The position numbers and the translations under genes were made by a program. Below, in pieces: positions 31,119 through 39,866 of a stretch of DNA of 64,000 bases (positions are counted from its first letter, which is position 1; each line of letters begins with the position of its first letter). A model generated the notes under the pieces. It was given only the letters and a program-made list of their open reading frames with translations. It made no database searches and was not told the DNA's origin. Source of the DNA: Mycobacteroides immunogenum (GTDB taxonomy: Bacteria; Actinomycetota; Actinomycetes; Mycobacteriales; Mycobacteriaceae); contig NZ_CP011530.1 in assembly GCF_001605725.1 (NCBI RefSeq), positions 1,860,001 to 1,924,000 of the forward strand, written 5' to 3'.

Positions 31119-31125
31119 CAGCAGG

Positions 31126-31162
31126 ATGGGGCGGCACGCCGAAGTGGTGGTGCTGCCCCATT
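31126..31162 (+). terminator. Hairpin terminator after the tRNA fragments
   Basis: ATGGGGCGGCAC pairs with GTGCTGCCCCAT (12 bp with one G-T pair), loop of about 12 bases, then TTCGTATAT. Strong stem, weak T-run, as common in mycobacteria. It would stop early rightward or RNA transcripts. Confidence 0.5.
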
Positions 31163-31198
31163 CGTATATGTAGGCCCTCTCGACGCAAGGCGGCGTCA

Positions 31199-31630
31199 GT
31201 GCGTAACATCGAACATGTGTTCGATACGCGAATACGGGCCGCACTCTCTGGCTTCATCGCGGGCATCCCGAACTTGCTGTCGACCGTGGTGGTCGAGAAA
31301 TTCACGCAGGAACGCCGAGAGGTCACGTACTCGCCGCGCGAAGTCGCCGACCGCATCGCCGCCGTACTACCGGCTGGCATAAGGGATCTGGGTTTCGAGC
31401 TTCTGGAACTGCCAGCGGTCGAACGGGATCGGCACGGCACCTACTCGGTGCGTGTCCCGCTCACTGACCGACCATGGGCGCCCGCCGAGATCCGTATGCG
31501 CCGCACCCCCAGAGGCGATCAGGTCACCATCGTGGGAGCAGCACTCCCATTCTCGACCGACGACGTGCCCGCGATCGCTGCCGGGCTGCTGGCTGCTCGC
31601 GCGTTCTGCGCATCTCACAAGCCGGGCTGA
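31199..31630 (+). CDS. Hypothetical protein
   Basis: 143 aa from a GTG at 31199 with only AAGGCGG as ribosome site. Soluble, alpha/beta, with VTYSPREVADRIAAVLPAG and a Pro-rich centre; C-terminus AGLLAARAFCASHKPG. Family not recognised. It is the only plus-strand gene between the HicBA block and the HNH gene. Confidence 0.5.
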   Translation: MRNIEHVFDTRIRAALSGFIAGIPNLLSTVVVEKFTQERREVTYSPREVADRIAAVLPAGIRDLGFELLELPAVERDRHGTYSVRVPLTDRPWAPAEIRMRRTPRGDQVTIVGAALPFSTDDVPAIAAGLLAARAFCASHKPG

Positions 31631-31718
31631 GCACGCCGGGCGTCAACCGGCCCAATGCGGCTCATCCGGCAAGGCCACCCCATGACGCCGACCCACTCGA
31701 TCGGAGCAAGAAGGCGAG

Positions 31719-32522
31719 TCACTGTTCCCAGCCGGCATGGAGGCTCTCGCTAGCCATTTTGATGGTGTCGCGGATCGCCGTCTGGATCGCATTCCGGGCA
31801 TTCCAGATCGGTAGGGGGTCAGGGATTGTTTTGGATGTAGCGTTTGTTCGGTATCGCTCGGCAACTGTGCGGGCGAGTGACATTGCTTGCTTGACAATAT
31901 CCAAGGATTCGCGAAGGCTATCGTTCTGCGAAAGCATCTGCGCACCAGTGATTTCCAGATGCACATCCCGTGCCAGTGACTTGAGTGCCTCACGTGCTGC
32001 ACGACGGGCATCGACCTGGTCGCTATAGGTCTTAGGTATTGCCTGTACATCTAGATAGGGCATTGCGGTGAGTTCACGGCAGTAGGCGTCGATAGTCCTC
32101 GATACTCGGATGAGAGCGAGTTTGAACTCCTGCTCTTGAAGATGTAGCCGTTGGATCCTGGCTAGTTCGCGTTGCGACTCCAACTCGGATTGGTGCAGGC
32201 GCGTGGCGGTTTCAAGTTTCGCGTTGGATCGATCCTCGGCTGCCTTGAGTTCACGCTCAAGGCGTTCCAGGGCGGCATGGGATTGCTCTTTCGCTTGCTT
32301 CTGAATACTGGTTGTCTGCCACAGCGCCACCACAACTGCGGTGAGTGTTCCTATGCCAGAGAGCCATTCGGCCTTAGAGCCCGATTCGATAGGGGCGGCC
32401 AGTAGTGCCATGATCAGGAATCCGGCCGATAGAACACCACACACTAGACTGCCGAACCGCGCCGCAGTTCGCCGCTTTGGACAAGCTTCGGTGCCCGTCT
32501 CCGCTTCGGCCTGGTCAGACAC
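31719..32522 (-). CDS. Two-TM coiled-coil membrane protein (lysogen cargo)
   Basis: 267 aa from a GTG at 32522 with AAGGGGG upstream; the longer ORF to 32669 would overlap the HNH start. Two TM helices (FGSLVCGVLSAGFLIMALLA, and WLSGIGTLTAVVVALWQT), then a long coiled coil (about 85-150: QKQAKEQSHAALERLERELK). A helical C-terminal domain follows. No family. Membrane anchor plus coiled coil is a frequent plan for prophage exclusion or effector proteins; inference. Confidence 0.65.
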   Translation of the reverse strand: MSDQAEAETGTEACPKRRTAARFGSLVCGVLSAGFLIMALLAAPIESGSKAEWLSGIGTLTAVVVALWQTTSIQKQAKEQSHAALERLERELKAAEDRSNAKLETATRLHQSELESQRELARIQRLHLQEQEFKLALIRVSRTIDAYCRELTAMPYLDVQAIPKTYSDQVDARRAAREALKSLARDVHLEITGAQMLSQNDSLRESLDIVKQAMSLARTVAERYRTNATSKTIPDPLPIWNARNAIQTAIRDTIKMASESLHAGWEQ

Positions 32523-32610
32523 GCTGCCCCCTTGGTCACGAACTTTGTCAGCTCGTGATCGTAGACGGGGCGATCGCGTCGTGGGGCAGATCCAGGAGGT
32601 GAACGTAGAC

Positions 32611-32952
32611 ATGCCGAGGGCTTCGCGTCCCTGCCCAGTGTCCGGATGTCCCAACTTGATCCGCTTCACTCGCTACTGCCCTGAGCACATGCAGGCGTGG
32701 AGCGGGCCACGCACGGCCTCGAGTCAGATCACCAGTCAGCGCCGATGGCGAGAGCTGGTCCCGAAGATCCTGGACCGAGACCGCTACCGCTGCCGCATCC
32801 AGTACGAGGGGATCTGCACGGGCAGGGCCACCGTGGTGGACAAGGAGCAGCCTGCATCGCGTCGGCCTGATCTCGCATTCGATCCGAAGAACCTGCGCGC
32901 TGCATGCCAGCCCTGCAATGACCACAAGGCCAGGACCGCGGACCGCAGGTGA
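32611..32952 (+). CDS. HNH endonuclease (packaging-associated)
   Basis: 113 aa from the ATG at 32611 with AGGAGGTG upstream. Zinc cysteines CPVSGCPN...YCPEH; HNH core YRCRIQYEGICTG, then DHH-equivalent region VDKEQPASRR and NLRAACQPCNDHKA. An HNH gene beside the terminase is usual in long-tailed phages and helps cos cleavage and packaging. Confidence 0.82.
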   Translation: MPRASRPCPVSGCPNLIRFTRYCPEHMQAWSGPRTASSQITSQRRWRELVPKILDRDRYRCRIQYEGICTGRATVVDKEQPASRRPDLAFDPKNLRAACQPCNDHKARTADRR

Positions 32953-32959
32953 CCAGCGC

Positions 32960-33691
32960 CTAGGGCTGCTGGAATGGTCCTTCACCGTCGAGCAGCTCCA
33001 GATTACGAACTTGCTCGTACCTGCCAAGCGGCCTGGGAGCGCCGAAGATTCGTCGGAATAACCTGGGGCCATGCGTGCCGGCCCAACGGCGGAACCGTAG
33101 CCGCTGCTGATGCCAGATAAACCACCGCCATTCGTAAATTGCAGTATCTGTGAGGTCGAGACGCTGGCGCACGGCCTGTGTCCTTAGTCCTCCGTTGCGC
33201 GGCTCCTGCCAAGACAGCACGCACCATGCCTTGGGGATGTCGTTGACCGGCAGATAGAACTTCCACTCCACAGTCTTGTCTGCGGGAGTCAAGGCGGGCA
33301 TGGTTTGAAAGGGCTTCGTGCCGTCAATCTGTTTGGGCTGCACCACGGCCCCGTCGACCTCGACGTGAACGGAGACGACATCGAGGGTGCGGTTGCCGAC
33401 AAGTTTTATGGTTGCCTCGCACAGTTCGTACAGAACTCCGTCGGGTTCCTCGGACTGACCTTCGCGTCGCCACGCACCGAAGCTCAGCACTCGACCTGTA
33501 GCTTGCCGGCGTGCGAGCGTCAGCTGCCACCATGCAACGCCGAGAGCCAGGACAGTCGCCAGCGAGACGGCGTTCTCTACAGTTTTCCCCGCGAAGCCGG
33601 GCAGATGATTGGCAGACCATTCCCAGAGACTTGACACCACATGCCAGAGCCAGCCGATGGTCCCGATGAGTGCTGCACACATGGCTCGCAT
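32960..33691 (-). CDS. Membrane-anchored hypothetical protein (lysogen cargo)
   Basis: 243 aa from ATG 33691 (alternative ATG 33682). Hydrophobic N-terminus (ALIGTIGWLWHVVSSLWEW) and a second segment NAVSLATVLALGVAWWQLTLA, then a soluble beta-rich domain (LDVVSVHVEVDGAVVQPK, WKFYLPVNDIPKAWCVL). C-terminus basic and aromatic. No family. It sits between the HNH and terminase genes against the direction of the late operon, so it is likely expressed in the lysogen. Confidence 0.6.
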   Translation of the reverse strand: MRAMCAALIGTIGWLWHVVSSLWEWSANHLPGFAGKTVENAVSLATVLALGVAWWQLTLARRQATGRVLSFGAWRREGQSEEPDGVLYELCEATIKLVGNRTLDVVSVHVEVDGAVVQPKQIDGTKPFQTMPALTPADKTVEWKFYLPVNDIPKAWCVLSWQEPRNGGLRTQAVRQRLDLTDTAIYEWRWFIWHQQRLRFRRWAGTHGPRLFRRIFGAPRPLGRYEQVRNLELLDGEGPFQQP

Positions 33692-33838
33692 CCTCGCAGG
33701 AGGTTTAGCCCCCAGGCCACTACCCCCTCCCCGGACCCGCCTGGGCAGCCGGAACGCACTGTGAATTTCGCCGTGTACGGATCCCCATATTTTCCGGACC
33801 TGCTCAAATCGCGGGCATTTGCCTGTGGCGCAACGACA

Positions 33839-33856
33839 TTCCCGACATGGGAGTCA
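33839..33856 (+). repeat. Start-associated repeat, copy 1
   Basis: TTCCCGACATGGGAGTCA lies 26 bp before the small-terminase ATG. A copy with one extra G is at 38687-38705, just before the scaffold start. Two late-operon start regions sharing this word suggest a regulatory element. Confidence 0.4.
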
Positions 33857-33881
33857 ATCATCCTGACATAGGAGTTCGGCC

Positions 33882-34352
33882 ATGCCGCGTACCTCAAAAG
33901 ACCCTTCACTACGTGCTCGGCGGAACACGACAACTACTCGCGCAGTACTCAAGGCCCAGGCCAACCCGACCATTCCGGATCTGCCCAAGGGCACTCGGTG
34001 GCATCAGCAGGTGCAGGACTGGTGGAAGCGGGCGTGGTCGTCGCCGATGGTTCCGGAGTGGACTGATTCGGATATCGACTCTCTGTACATGGTGGCCCGG
34101 TTGATGCAGTTGTTCTGGCATTCGAGCACGTTGCCGAATGAGTGCAAGGCCTTGGCTGCCGAAATCCGTCAGCTGCTCTCACAGTGCGGCCTGACGCCTA
34201 TGTCGCGGCGGGCGCTGCAATGGGAGATCGAGCGCGGCGAGGGTGCGGCGCAGTCGACCGCACAACGTCGAGCCGCCAAGAAGGCCGCGGCCAAGAAGGC
34301 GCCGGCCAAGCCTGATCCTCGTGTTGCGCGGGCGAATCTGCACGCCGTGTAG
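33882..34352 (+). CDS. Terminase small subunit
   Basis: 156 aa with TAGGAG upstream. Helical DNA-binding protein: TRWHQQVQDWWKRAWSSPM, then WTDSDIDSLYMVARLMQLFW. Lys/Ala-rich C-terminus (AAKKAAAKKAPAKPDP). It recognises the packaging site and loads the large subunit. It ends in TAG only three codons before the large-subunit start, in the same reading frame. Confidence 0.85.
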   Translation: MPRTSKDPSLRARRNTTTTRAVLKAQANPTIPDLPKGTRWHQQVQDWWKRAWSSPMVPEWTDSDIDSLYMVARLMQLFWHSSTLPNECKALAAEIRQLLSQCGLTPMSRRALQWEIERGEGAAQSTAQRRAAKKAAAKKAPAKPDPRVARANLHAV

Positions 34353-34361
34353 CGGATCACC

Positions 34362-36014
34362 TTGGAGCTGATCGTCCCGCCGGATACCGGCGAGCTGTTC
34401 CCCACGCTGGGGGACCAACTGTGCGACTTCCTGGAGGAGCGGGCCTGCCATGGGCCCGGTGATCTCAAGGGCCAGCCGTTGGTTCTGGGCGAGGATTGGC
34501 GCTACGTGCTCTACCGCGCCTACGAGGTGTGGCCGCAGGGCCATCCGCGCGCCGGGCGGCGCCGGTTCAAGCGAGTCGCGGTGTCCTGGCGTAAAGGCTC
34601 GGCCAAAACCGAGTTCATGGCGCTGGTCGCGTTCCTTGAGCTGCACCCAGAATCGCCGGTGCGGTTCAACGGCTTCGACGAGGACGCGCCGTGCGGGCTT
34701 GCCCAGGGCCGGCCGGTGGTGGACCCGTACATCCCGCTGTTGGCCAACACCAAGGACCAGGTTGAAGAACTCGCTTACGGTGCTCTCAAGGTTATCTGCG
34801 AGGAGAGCGTGGATGCCGATCTGTTCGACGCCGCGCTTGAGCGCATCTTGCGCATCGGAGAGGACGGCAAGGCCGATGGCAAGGCCGTCGCCCTGGCCAA
34901 CGCACCGAACTCTCGCGACGGTGGTCGCACGACCTTTCAGGGCTACGACGAGACCCACCGCCTGTATCTACCGAACCACAAAGCGGCCATCACGACGATG
35001 GAAGCCAACCTCGGTAAACGCATGGCGCAAGACCCCTGGTCGCTGTCTACGACAACCGCGGGCGAGCCAGGGCAGAACTCGCAGGCAGAGGATGACCACT
35101 TCCTGGCCGAGGCCATCAAGCGCGGCGAGGTGCAACGCCCGCGTATGTTCTACTTCCACCGGCAAGCCTCCGACGGTTGGGACCTCACCAAGTTCGAGGA
35201 CCGGGTTGAAGCGATCCGGGAGGCCTCCGGCCCCGAACTCGCCGCACGCACTGACCTGGAAGACCTTGCAGCCCAGTGGGACGATCCCAAGGCGGACAAG
35301 TCATACCTCGAGCGAGTGTGGACCAACCGCTGGACCCAGCAGGGTGCACAGGCGTTCAACATCCGGCGCTGGAAGGCGCTGGGGCTGCCAGGGGTGTGGA
35401 TTCCGCGCCGCGCATTTGTCACCTTGGGGTTCGACGGCGCGCGATTCCGGGATGCCACTGGATTGGTTGTCACCGATGTGCGAACGGGCATGCAGCAGAA
35501 GGCGTATCTGTGCGAGAAGCCGCTCGAGGCAGCCGAGGACTGGGAAGTCGATGAGAAGGAAGTCGACGACGCGGTCCGCGAGGTATTCAAGACCTCTCGA
35601 GTACTGCTGATGTACGCCGACCCGCCGCACTGGAACTCGACGATCGGCGACTGGGCGGTTCGGTACGGCGACAGCCGGATCACCAAACGGCCCATCGTCC
35701 AGGAGTTCTGGACCAACAAACAGGACCGAATGATCAAGACGATCCAGGCCTACGCCGATGCCATTGCCGCCGGCCGGATCTCACACAACGAGGATGACGA
35801 CGGCGACCTCGTGCGCCACGTCGGCAACGCCGGAAAGCACTTCCTCAAACGCGTGGACCCCGAGACTGGCTCGCAGCTCTGGATACTCGGCAAGCTGCAC
35901 CGGGACCGCAAGTTCGACCTGTGCATGGCATCCATCTTGTCCTGGCAGGCGCGCATGGAAGTCATGGGACTCGTGAAAAGCACGTCCAAGCAGGTGTTCG
36001 AGCGAATCAGATAG
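34362..36014 (+). CDS. Terminase large subunit
   Basis: 550 aa from a TTG at 34362, with no good ribosome site; the in-frame TAG of the small subunit lies at 34350-34352. ATPase: Walker A SWRKGSAKT (75-83), Walker B with catalytic acid GYDETHRL (D196/E197). Nuclease: LGFDGARFRDATGL (D358), then MYADPPHWN. Packages DNA into the prohead; cos-type by the presence of the HNH gene (inference). Confidence 0.93.
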   Translation: MELIVPPDTGELFPTLGDQLCDFLEERACHGPGDLKGQPLVLGEDWRYVLYRAYEVWPQGHPRAGRRRFKRVAVSWRKGSAKTEFMALVAFLELHPESPVRFNGFDEDAPCGLAQGRPVVDPYIPLLANTKDQVEELAYGALKVICEESVDADLFDAALERILRIGEDGKADGKAVALANAPNSRDGGRTTFQGYDETHRLYLPNHKAAITTMEANLGKRMAQDPWSLSTTTAGEPGQNSQAEDDHFLAEAIKRGEVQRPRMFYFHRQASDGWDLTKFEDRVEAIREASGPELAARTDLEDLAAQWDDPKADKSYLERVWTNRWTQQGAQAFNIRRWKALGLPGVWIPRRAFVTLGFDGARFRDATGLVVTDVRTGMQQKAYLCEKPLEAAEDWEVDEKEVDDAVREVFKTSRVLLMYADPPHWNSTIGDWAVRYGDSRITKRPIVQEFWTNKQDRMIKTIQAYADAIAAGRISHNEDDDGDLVRHVGNAGKHFLKRVDPETGSQLWILGKLHRDRKFDLCMASILSWQARMEVMGLVKSTSKQVFERIR

Positions 36015-36027
36015 GAGGGGTTGGGAT

Positions 36028-37476
36028 TTGACCGATGCACTCGCCCCGTATGACTGGTTCGTGCTGCTGAATGCGAAATTCACCGCCGTCATGCGCCAAC
36101 CCTGGTCGGACAAAAGGCTACGGCCAACTGCCGATATGTGCGGGGGAGTGCAGAGATACTCGCGCCCCCGCAATCAGGTGCTCGACACCCTGTGGTCTTA
36201 CCGCACGGGAGACCCGCCACTTCCCTTGGTTGCCGAGGAGTACCAGGACTGCTTTCGAGATGTGTTGCGCAAGGCCAGAAGCAACTACGCGCCGATGTGC
36301 GTCAACGCGATGCTCGATCGCATGGAACTGCAGGCAGTTTCAACGACCGCGGACTCCGATACCAATGGCGATGACTTCGCCGCCCAGGTCATGGAAGAGT
36401 CGGGTTTCCTGGCCGTATTCAAGGAACTACTTGACTACGTGTTCTCCATGGCGGAGGGCTATGGCATGGTCGTGCCCGGCACGCCGGTGCCCACCATTCA
36501 CGCCATCGACCCCCGGCGCTGCATCGGACTTCCAGATCTGCAGAATCCCGTGCGGCTACGCGCCGCACTGGTGCGCGAATGGGACCCGATTCTGGAGACG
36601 CATCGGAGCTACCTGTTCCTGCCCGGCAAGAAGTGGACCTTCGTGCTGGAGGGCACCCAGTGGAATCCGGTGTCGACCGAACCGGAGCTGATCGAAGGGC
36701 TGGACGAGCTCGGCGGCATCCCGATCGTCCGGTTCGACAATGCGCTCGAGCTCGGCGAGTACGAACCACACATCGACCTGCTCGACCGAATCAACGACGT
36801 GACGCTGCAACGCATCATCGGATTCTGGTACCAAGCACTGCGCCAACGCGCTCTGGTGGGTGATGAAGACGAGGACGATGAGGACGAGCCCGGAAGCGAG
36901 CCCGTCGACTTCAACAAGCTGTTCAAGGCGGGCCCCGGGTCGCTGTGGCGGATCCCCAAGGACTTCCAGATCTGGGAATCTCAGCAAGCCGACTTCTCGG
37001 GGATCACCAACGCCAAGCGCGACGACGTCAAGGAGTTCGCCGCCGTCACCAGCACCCCGCTGCATCTCATCACACCGGATGCCGCCAACGGGTCAGCAGA
37101 AGGTGCGGGGCTCATCAGAGAATCGGCGACATCGAAAGTCAGAGACCGCCGCGCTCGCATCACACCACGAGTCAAACTGCTGTGGCGCATCGTTTTTGCA
37201 TTGGCCAAGCAGGACCGCGGGCCTGCGCTCAGACTGCATTGGGGCCCGATCGAGTTCCGCACACTGGCGGAGAAGGCATCCGCGTCGGCCCAGTCCGTCG
37301 GAACCTTGTCACTGGAGCAGCGGTGCGAGCGCATCTGGGAGATGTCCCCCGAGGAGGCCGAAGAGAACATCACCCAGCTGGCCGCCGAGCAGATACTCCT
37401 ACTGAACGCCCCCACCACACCGAGCACGCCCACTGCGCCCGCCACTGCGGTGACGACAGATGTCGGCGCCGGTTAG
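36028..37476 (+). CDS. Portal protein
   Basis: 482 aa from a TTG with GGAGGGG upstream. SPP1-Gp6-like portal: N-terminal YSRPRNQVLDTLWSY, central beta-strands, wing RSYLFLPGKKWTF, an acidic patch (EDEDDEDEPGSEP) and stem RIIGFWYQALRQRALVG. The C-terminus is Pro/Thr-rich. Forms the ring at the head vertex for DNA passage. Overlaps the MuF gene by 17 bp. Confidence 0.9.
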   Translation: MTDALAPYDWFVLLNAKFTAVMRQPWSDKRLRPTADMCGGVQRYSRPRNQVLDTLWSYRTGDPPLPLVAEEYQDCFRDVLRKARSNYAPMCVNAMLDRMELQAVSTTADSDTNGDDFAAQVMEESGFLAVFKELLDYVFSMAEGYGMVVPGTPVPTIHAIDPRRCIGLPDLQNPVRLRAALVREWDPILETHRSYLFLPGKKWTFVLEGTQWNPVSTEPELIEGLDELGGIPIVRFDNALELGEYEPHIDLLDRINDVTLQRIIGFWYQALRQRALVGDEDEDDEDEPGSEPVDFNKLFKAGPGSLWRIPKDFQIWESQQADFSGITNAKRDDVKEFAAVTSTPLHLITPDAANGSAEGAGLIRESATSKVRDRRARITPRVKLLWRIVFALAKQDRGPALRLHWGPIEFRTLAEKASASAQSVGTLSLEQRCERIWEMSPEEAEENITQLAAEQILLLNAPTTPSTPTAPATAVTTDVGAG

Positions 37477-38635
37477 CTACTCGGACGCACTGGCTGCGGC
37501 TGCCGCGGCGTATGCCGCACAGCAGGCCAAGCCGAAGTCAGAAGCGGTGCTCGCCGTCGCGACGGCGTCATCGACGAGCATCATCGCGGTACGCGAGCGG
37601 GCCGCGGCCTACGCCAAATCAGCGCTGCGCACCCTGTGGGCGACGGTCAATCCGTATAGCGACCAATCGGTGCAGGACTTCGCAACCCAGGCGGCCCGCG
37701 TCATGCAGTCCGCCCAGACCGCATCCGTACGGGGCGCTGCCGCCGCAATGACCCAGCAGCTCTCAGTGATGGGCGTGCCAACAAAGGCGCAGCCGACCAA
37801 TCCGCTCGACGTACGCGCACGCGGCGTCAAGGTGCACGGCGGCGCGCTGCGCTTGGTGCGCGAGCCGAGCAAGGTCGACTACGCCGATGGATCGGGCACC
37901 GAGGTGTCAGTCCATGACATGAGCACCGAGCAGATCTTCACCCGGCCCGCGGTCGGGTTCCGCTGGATTGAATCAGAGGGTGGCACCCGCGAGGACGCAG
38001 CACGGGAATCCGGACTACGCATCGACACCCTGGTGGACGACAACCTGATGCTCGCCCAGCGGCTAGCGCAGGCCGAAATGCTCGCCCAGGTTGTCGATCT
38101 CGATAACCTCGACAAAGCGAAGATCACCGGATACCGCCGCGTGATCCACCCAGAGATGTCACGAAGCGGCGCGTGCGGGCTGTGCATCGCCGCGGCGGAT
38201 CGGATCTATCACGTCGCTGAGCTGTTGCCGATCCACACGCACTGCAAGTGCACGATCGCTGCAGTCACAGCCGAGTTCGATCCGGCCGACGAGCTCAACG
38301 CCGCCGATCTGTCACAGCTCTACACGCATGCCGGCGGAACCTCGGCCGCGCACCTGAAACGCACCCGCTACCAGGTGGACCACCACGGCGAACTCGGGCC
38401 GGTCTTGGTGCCCAAGAAGCCTTACAAGCCGCGCGACCCCAAGAAACGTGCGGCGCAGCCGAACTCACCCGGTGCTAACAGGTCTGAGACCAAGGCGCAG
38501 ATCGCTCAGCGTCTTCTGCCGGGCCTGGAGCAGAGCCTTGCGGACCTGACCGCCAACGGCGCTGCCGAGAACTCGCCCCAGGTGGTCTACCACCGCACGC
38601 AGATCGCCAAGCTGCGCGCCGACCTCACGGCATAG
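37460..38635 (+). CDS. MuF-like minor head protein
   Basis: 391 aa. N-terminal Ala-rich helical region, then the MuF domain at about 225-270: GYRRVIHPEMSRSGACGLCI, AADRIYHVAELLPIHTHCKC with conserved Cys and His. The C-terminus is basic and Pro-rich. MuF proteins sit inside the head near the portal and may be injected. No toxin domain is fused here, unlike some MuF proteins. Confidence 0.85.
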   Translation: MSAPVSYSDALAAAAAAYAAQQAKPKSEAVLAVATASSTSIIAVRERAAAYAKSALRTLWATVNPYSDQSVQDFATQAARVMQSAQTASVRGAAAAMTQQLSVMGVPTKAQPTNPLDVRARGVKVHGGALRLVREPSKVDYADGSGTEVSVHDMSTEQIFTRPAVGFRWIESEGGTREDAARESGLRIDTLVDDNLMLAQRLAQAEMLAQVVDLDNLDKAKITGYRRVIHPEMSRSGACGLCIAAADRIYHVAELLPIHTHCKCTIAAVTAEFDPADELNAADLSQLYTHAGGTSAAHLKRTRYQVDHHGELGPVLVPKKPYKPRDPKKRAAQPNSPGANRSETKAQIAQRLLPGLEQSLADLTANGAAENSPQVVYHRTQIAKLRADLTA

Positions 38636-38653
38636 CGCCGCAAAGACTTCCAC

Positions 38654-38682
38654 CGAACCCGGTGGTCGACCCGTCATGGGTT
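38654..38682 (+). terminator. Weak inverted repeat after MuF
   Basis: GAACCC and GGGTTC frame a GGTGGTCGACC-containing loop in the 72-bp gap before the scaffold gene. Short stem, no T-run; could be a partial terminator or processing site. Confidence 0.3.
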
Positions 38683-38686
38683 CCAA

Positions 38687-38705
38687 TTCCCGACATGGGG
38701 AGTCA
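38687..38705 (+). repeat. Start-associated repeat, copy 2
   Basis: TTCCCGACATGGGGAGTCA, 3 bp before the TTG start of the scaffold gene. Differs from copy 1 (33839) by one extra G. Contains GGGGAG and may double as a ribosome site. Confidence 0.4.
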
Positions 38706-38707
38706 CG

Positions 38708-39424
38708 TTGTCCGATCTACCGATCCATCCATTCACTCACGTACAGGCAATCGGCTTCACTAGCCGCGGCCCGGTCTGGCCCGTCATGGGTGGCTCCGGG
38801 GACGGCGACGAAGGCGGCGCTGGCGCAGAAAGCGGCGCCCAGTCTGGTCAAGGCGCTTCGCAGGGTGGCTCCGACAAGGGGTTCCCGGCAGACACGCCGG
38901 TTGCGCAGATGACCGATGCTCAGCAGGCCGCGTACTGGAAGCACTACTCGCGTGAGCACGAAGGAAAGGCCAAAGCGTTTACCACCCTTGGCGTTACCCC
39001 TGAGCAGATACAGCAGCTCCAGGAGCGCAACGCCGAGCTGGAGAAGGCGCAGATGGACGCCAGCGAGCTTGCGCTCAAGGAGGCCACCGACAAGGCGGCT
39101 GCTGATGCGCGTGCTGCCACCGAGGCCGACTGGAAGCCCAAGCTGCTCGCGAGTCAACTCAAATCGGCAGCTTCGCAGGTGCTTTCCGGTGACCAGCTCA
39201 CCGAATGGCTGGACAGTGTGGACCCCGGCAAGTTCGTCGGGGACAACGGCGAGATCGACGAATCCAAGGTGATGGGGAAACTCACCGCCATCTTCGGCCA
39301 GAAAAAGGAACAGCAGCAACAGCAGCCGTTCTGGGGCCAGCACAGCACCGGGCATCAGTCCGCAGACAAGCCCGGAACAGCCGGAAGGGCCGCTGCCGCA
39401 AAGCGGTTCCCCTCCAAAACCTAG
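38708..39424 (+). CDS. Scaffolding protein
   Basis: 238 aa from a TTG. N-terminus GFTSRGPVWPVMGGSGDGD is typical of actinophage scaffolds. The centre is a long coiled coil (EQIQQLQERNAELEKAQMD), followed by Ala/Lys helices. C-terminus basic and Gln-rich (KKEQQQQQPFWG). It directs capsid assembly and is later removed. Just before decoration and capsid genes, as usual. Confidence 0.87.
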   Translation: MSDLPIHPFTHVQAIGFTSRGPVWPVMGGSGDGDEGGAGAESGAQSGQGASQGGSDKGFPADTPVAQMTDAQQAAYWKHYSREHEGKAKAFTTLGVTPEQIQQLQERNAELEKAQMDASELALKEATDKAAADARAATEADWKPKLLASQLKSAASQVLSGDQLTEWLDSVDPGKFVGDNGEIDESKVMGKLTAIFGQKKEQQQQQPFWGQHSTGHQSADKPGTAGRAAAAKRFPSKT

Positions 39425-39438
39425 AAAGAAGGTGACAC

Positions 39439-39852
39439 ATGTCTACTGACATCTCGATGCAGACAACGACCTACCAGGTCGGCAATCGTCAGTGGCTCCT
39501 GGACGAGCCCGACTACAAGCCCAACGTGACCTTGGACATCTCGAAGTTCACGCAGGGCACCCACTACCCGAACGGGTACATCCCCTCGGGCACCGCGATC
39601 GGCAAGCTGACCTCCGGTGGACTGTTCGGTCCGTACGACGACACCAAGTCCGACGGCACCCAGACGCTGTACGGCTACACCTACGGCGACGTGCGTGCGG
39701 TCCGCCAGAACGGCACGGTCGCCACCAAGGTCGGTACCGGAGCCGTTGTCTCGGGCGCCGTCTCGGTATCCAAGCTGCCGTTCTCCTCCGGAGCCGGCGC
39801 GGTCGATGCCAACGGCAAGGCCGACACCCCCACCATCCGCTACGAGGCCTGA
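39439..39852 (+). CDS. Head decoration protein
   Basis: 137 aa. Beta-rich: TTYQVGNRQWLLDEPDY, HYPNGYIPSGTAIGKLTSGG and LYGYTYGDVRAV, as in lambda gpD-like and actinophage decoration proteins. Directly precedes the capsid gene (14 bp). Binds the outside of expanded capsids. Confidence 0.8.
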   Translation: MSTDISMQTTTYQVGNRQWLLDEPDYKPNVTLDISKFTQGTHYPNGYIPSGTAIGKLTSGGLFGPYDDTKSDGTQTLYGYTYGDVRAVRQNGTVATKVGTGAVVSGAVSVSKLPFSSGAGAVDANGKADTPTIRYEA

Positions 39853-39866
39853 GAGGAGGCTGACCA

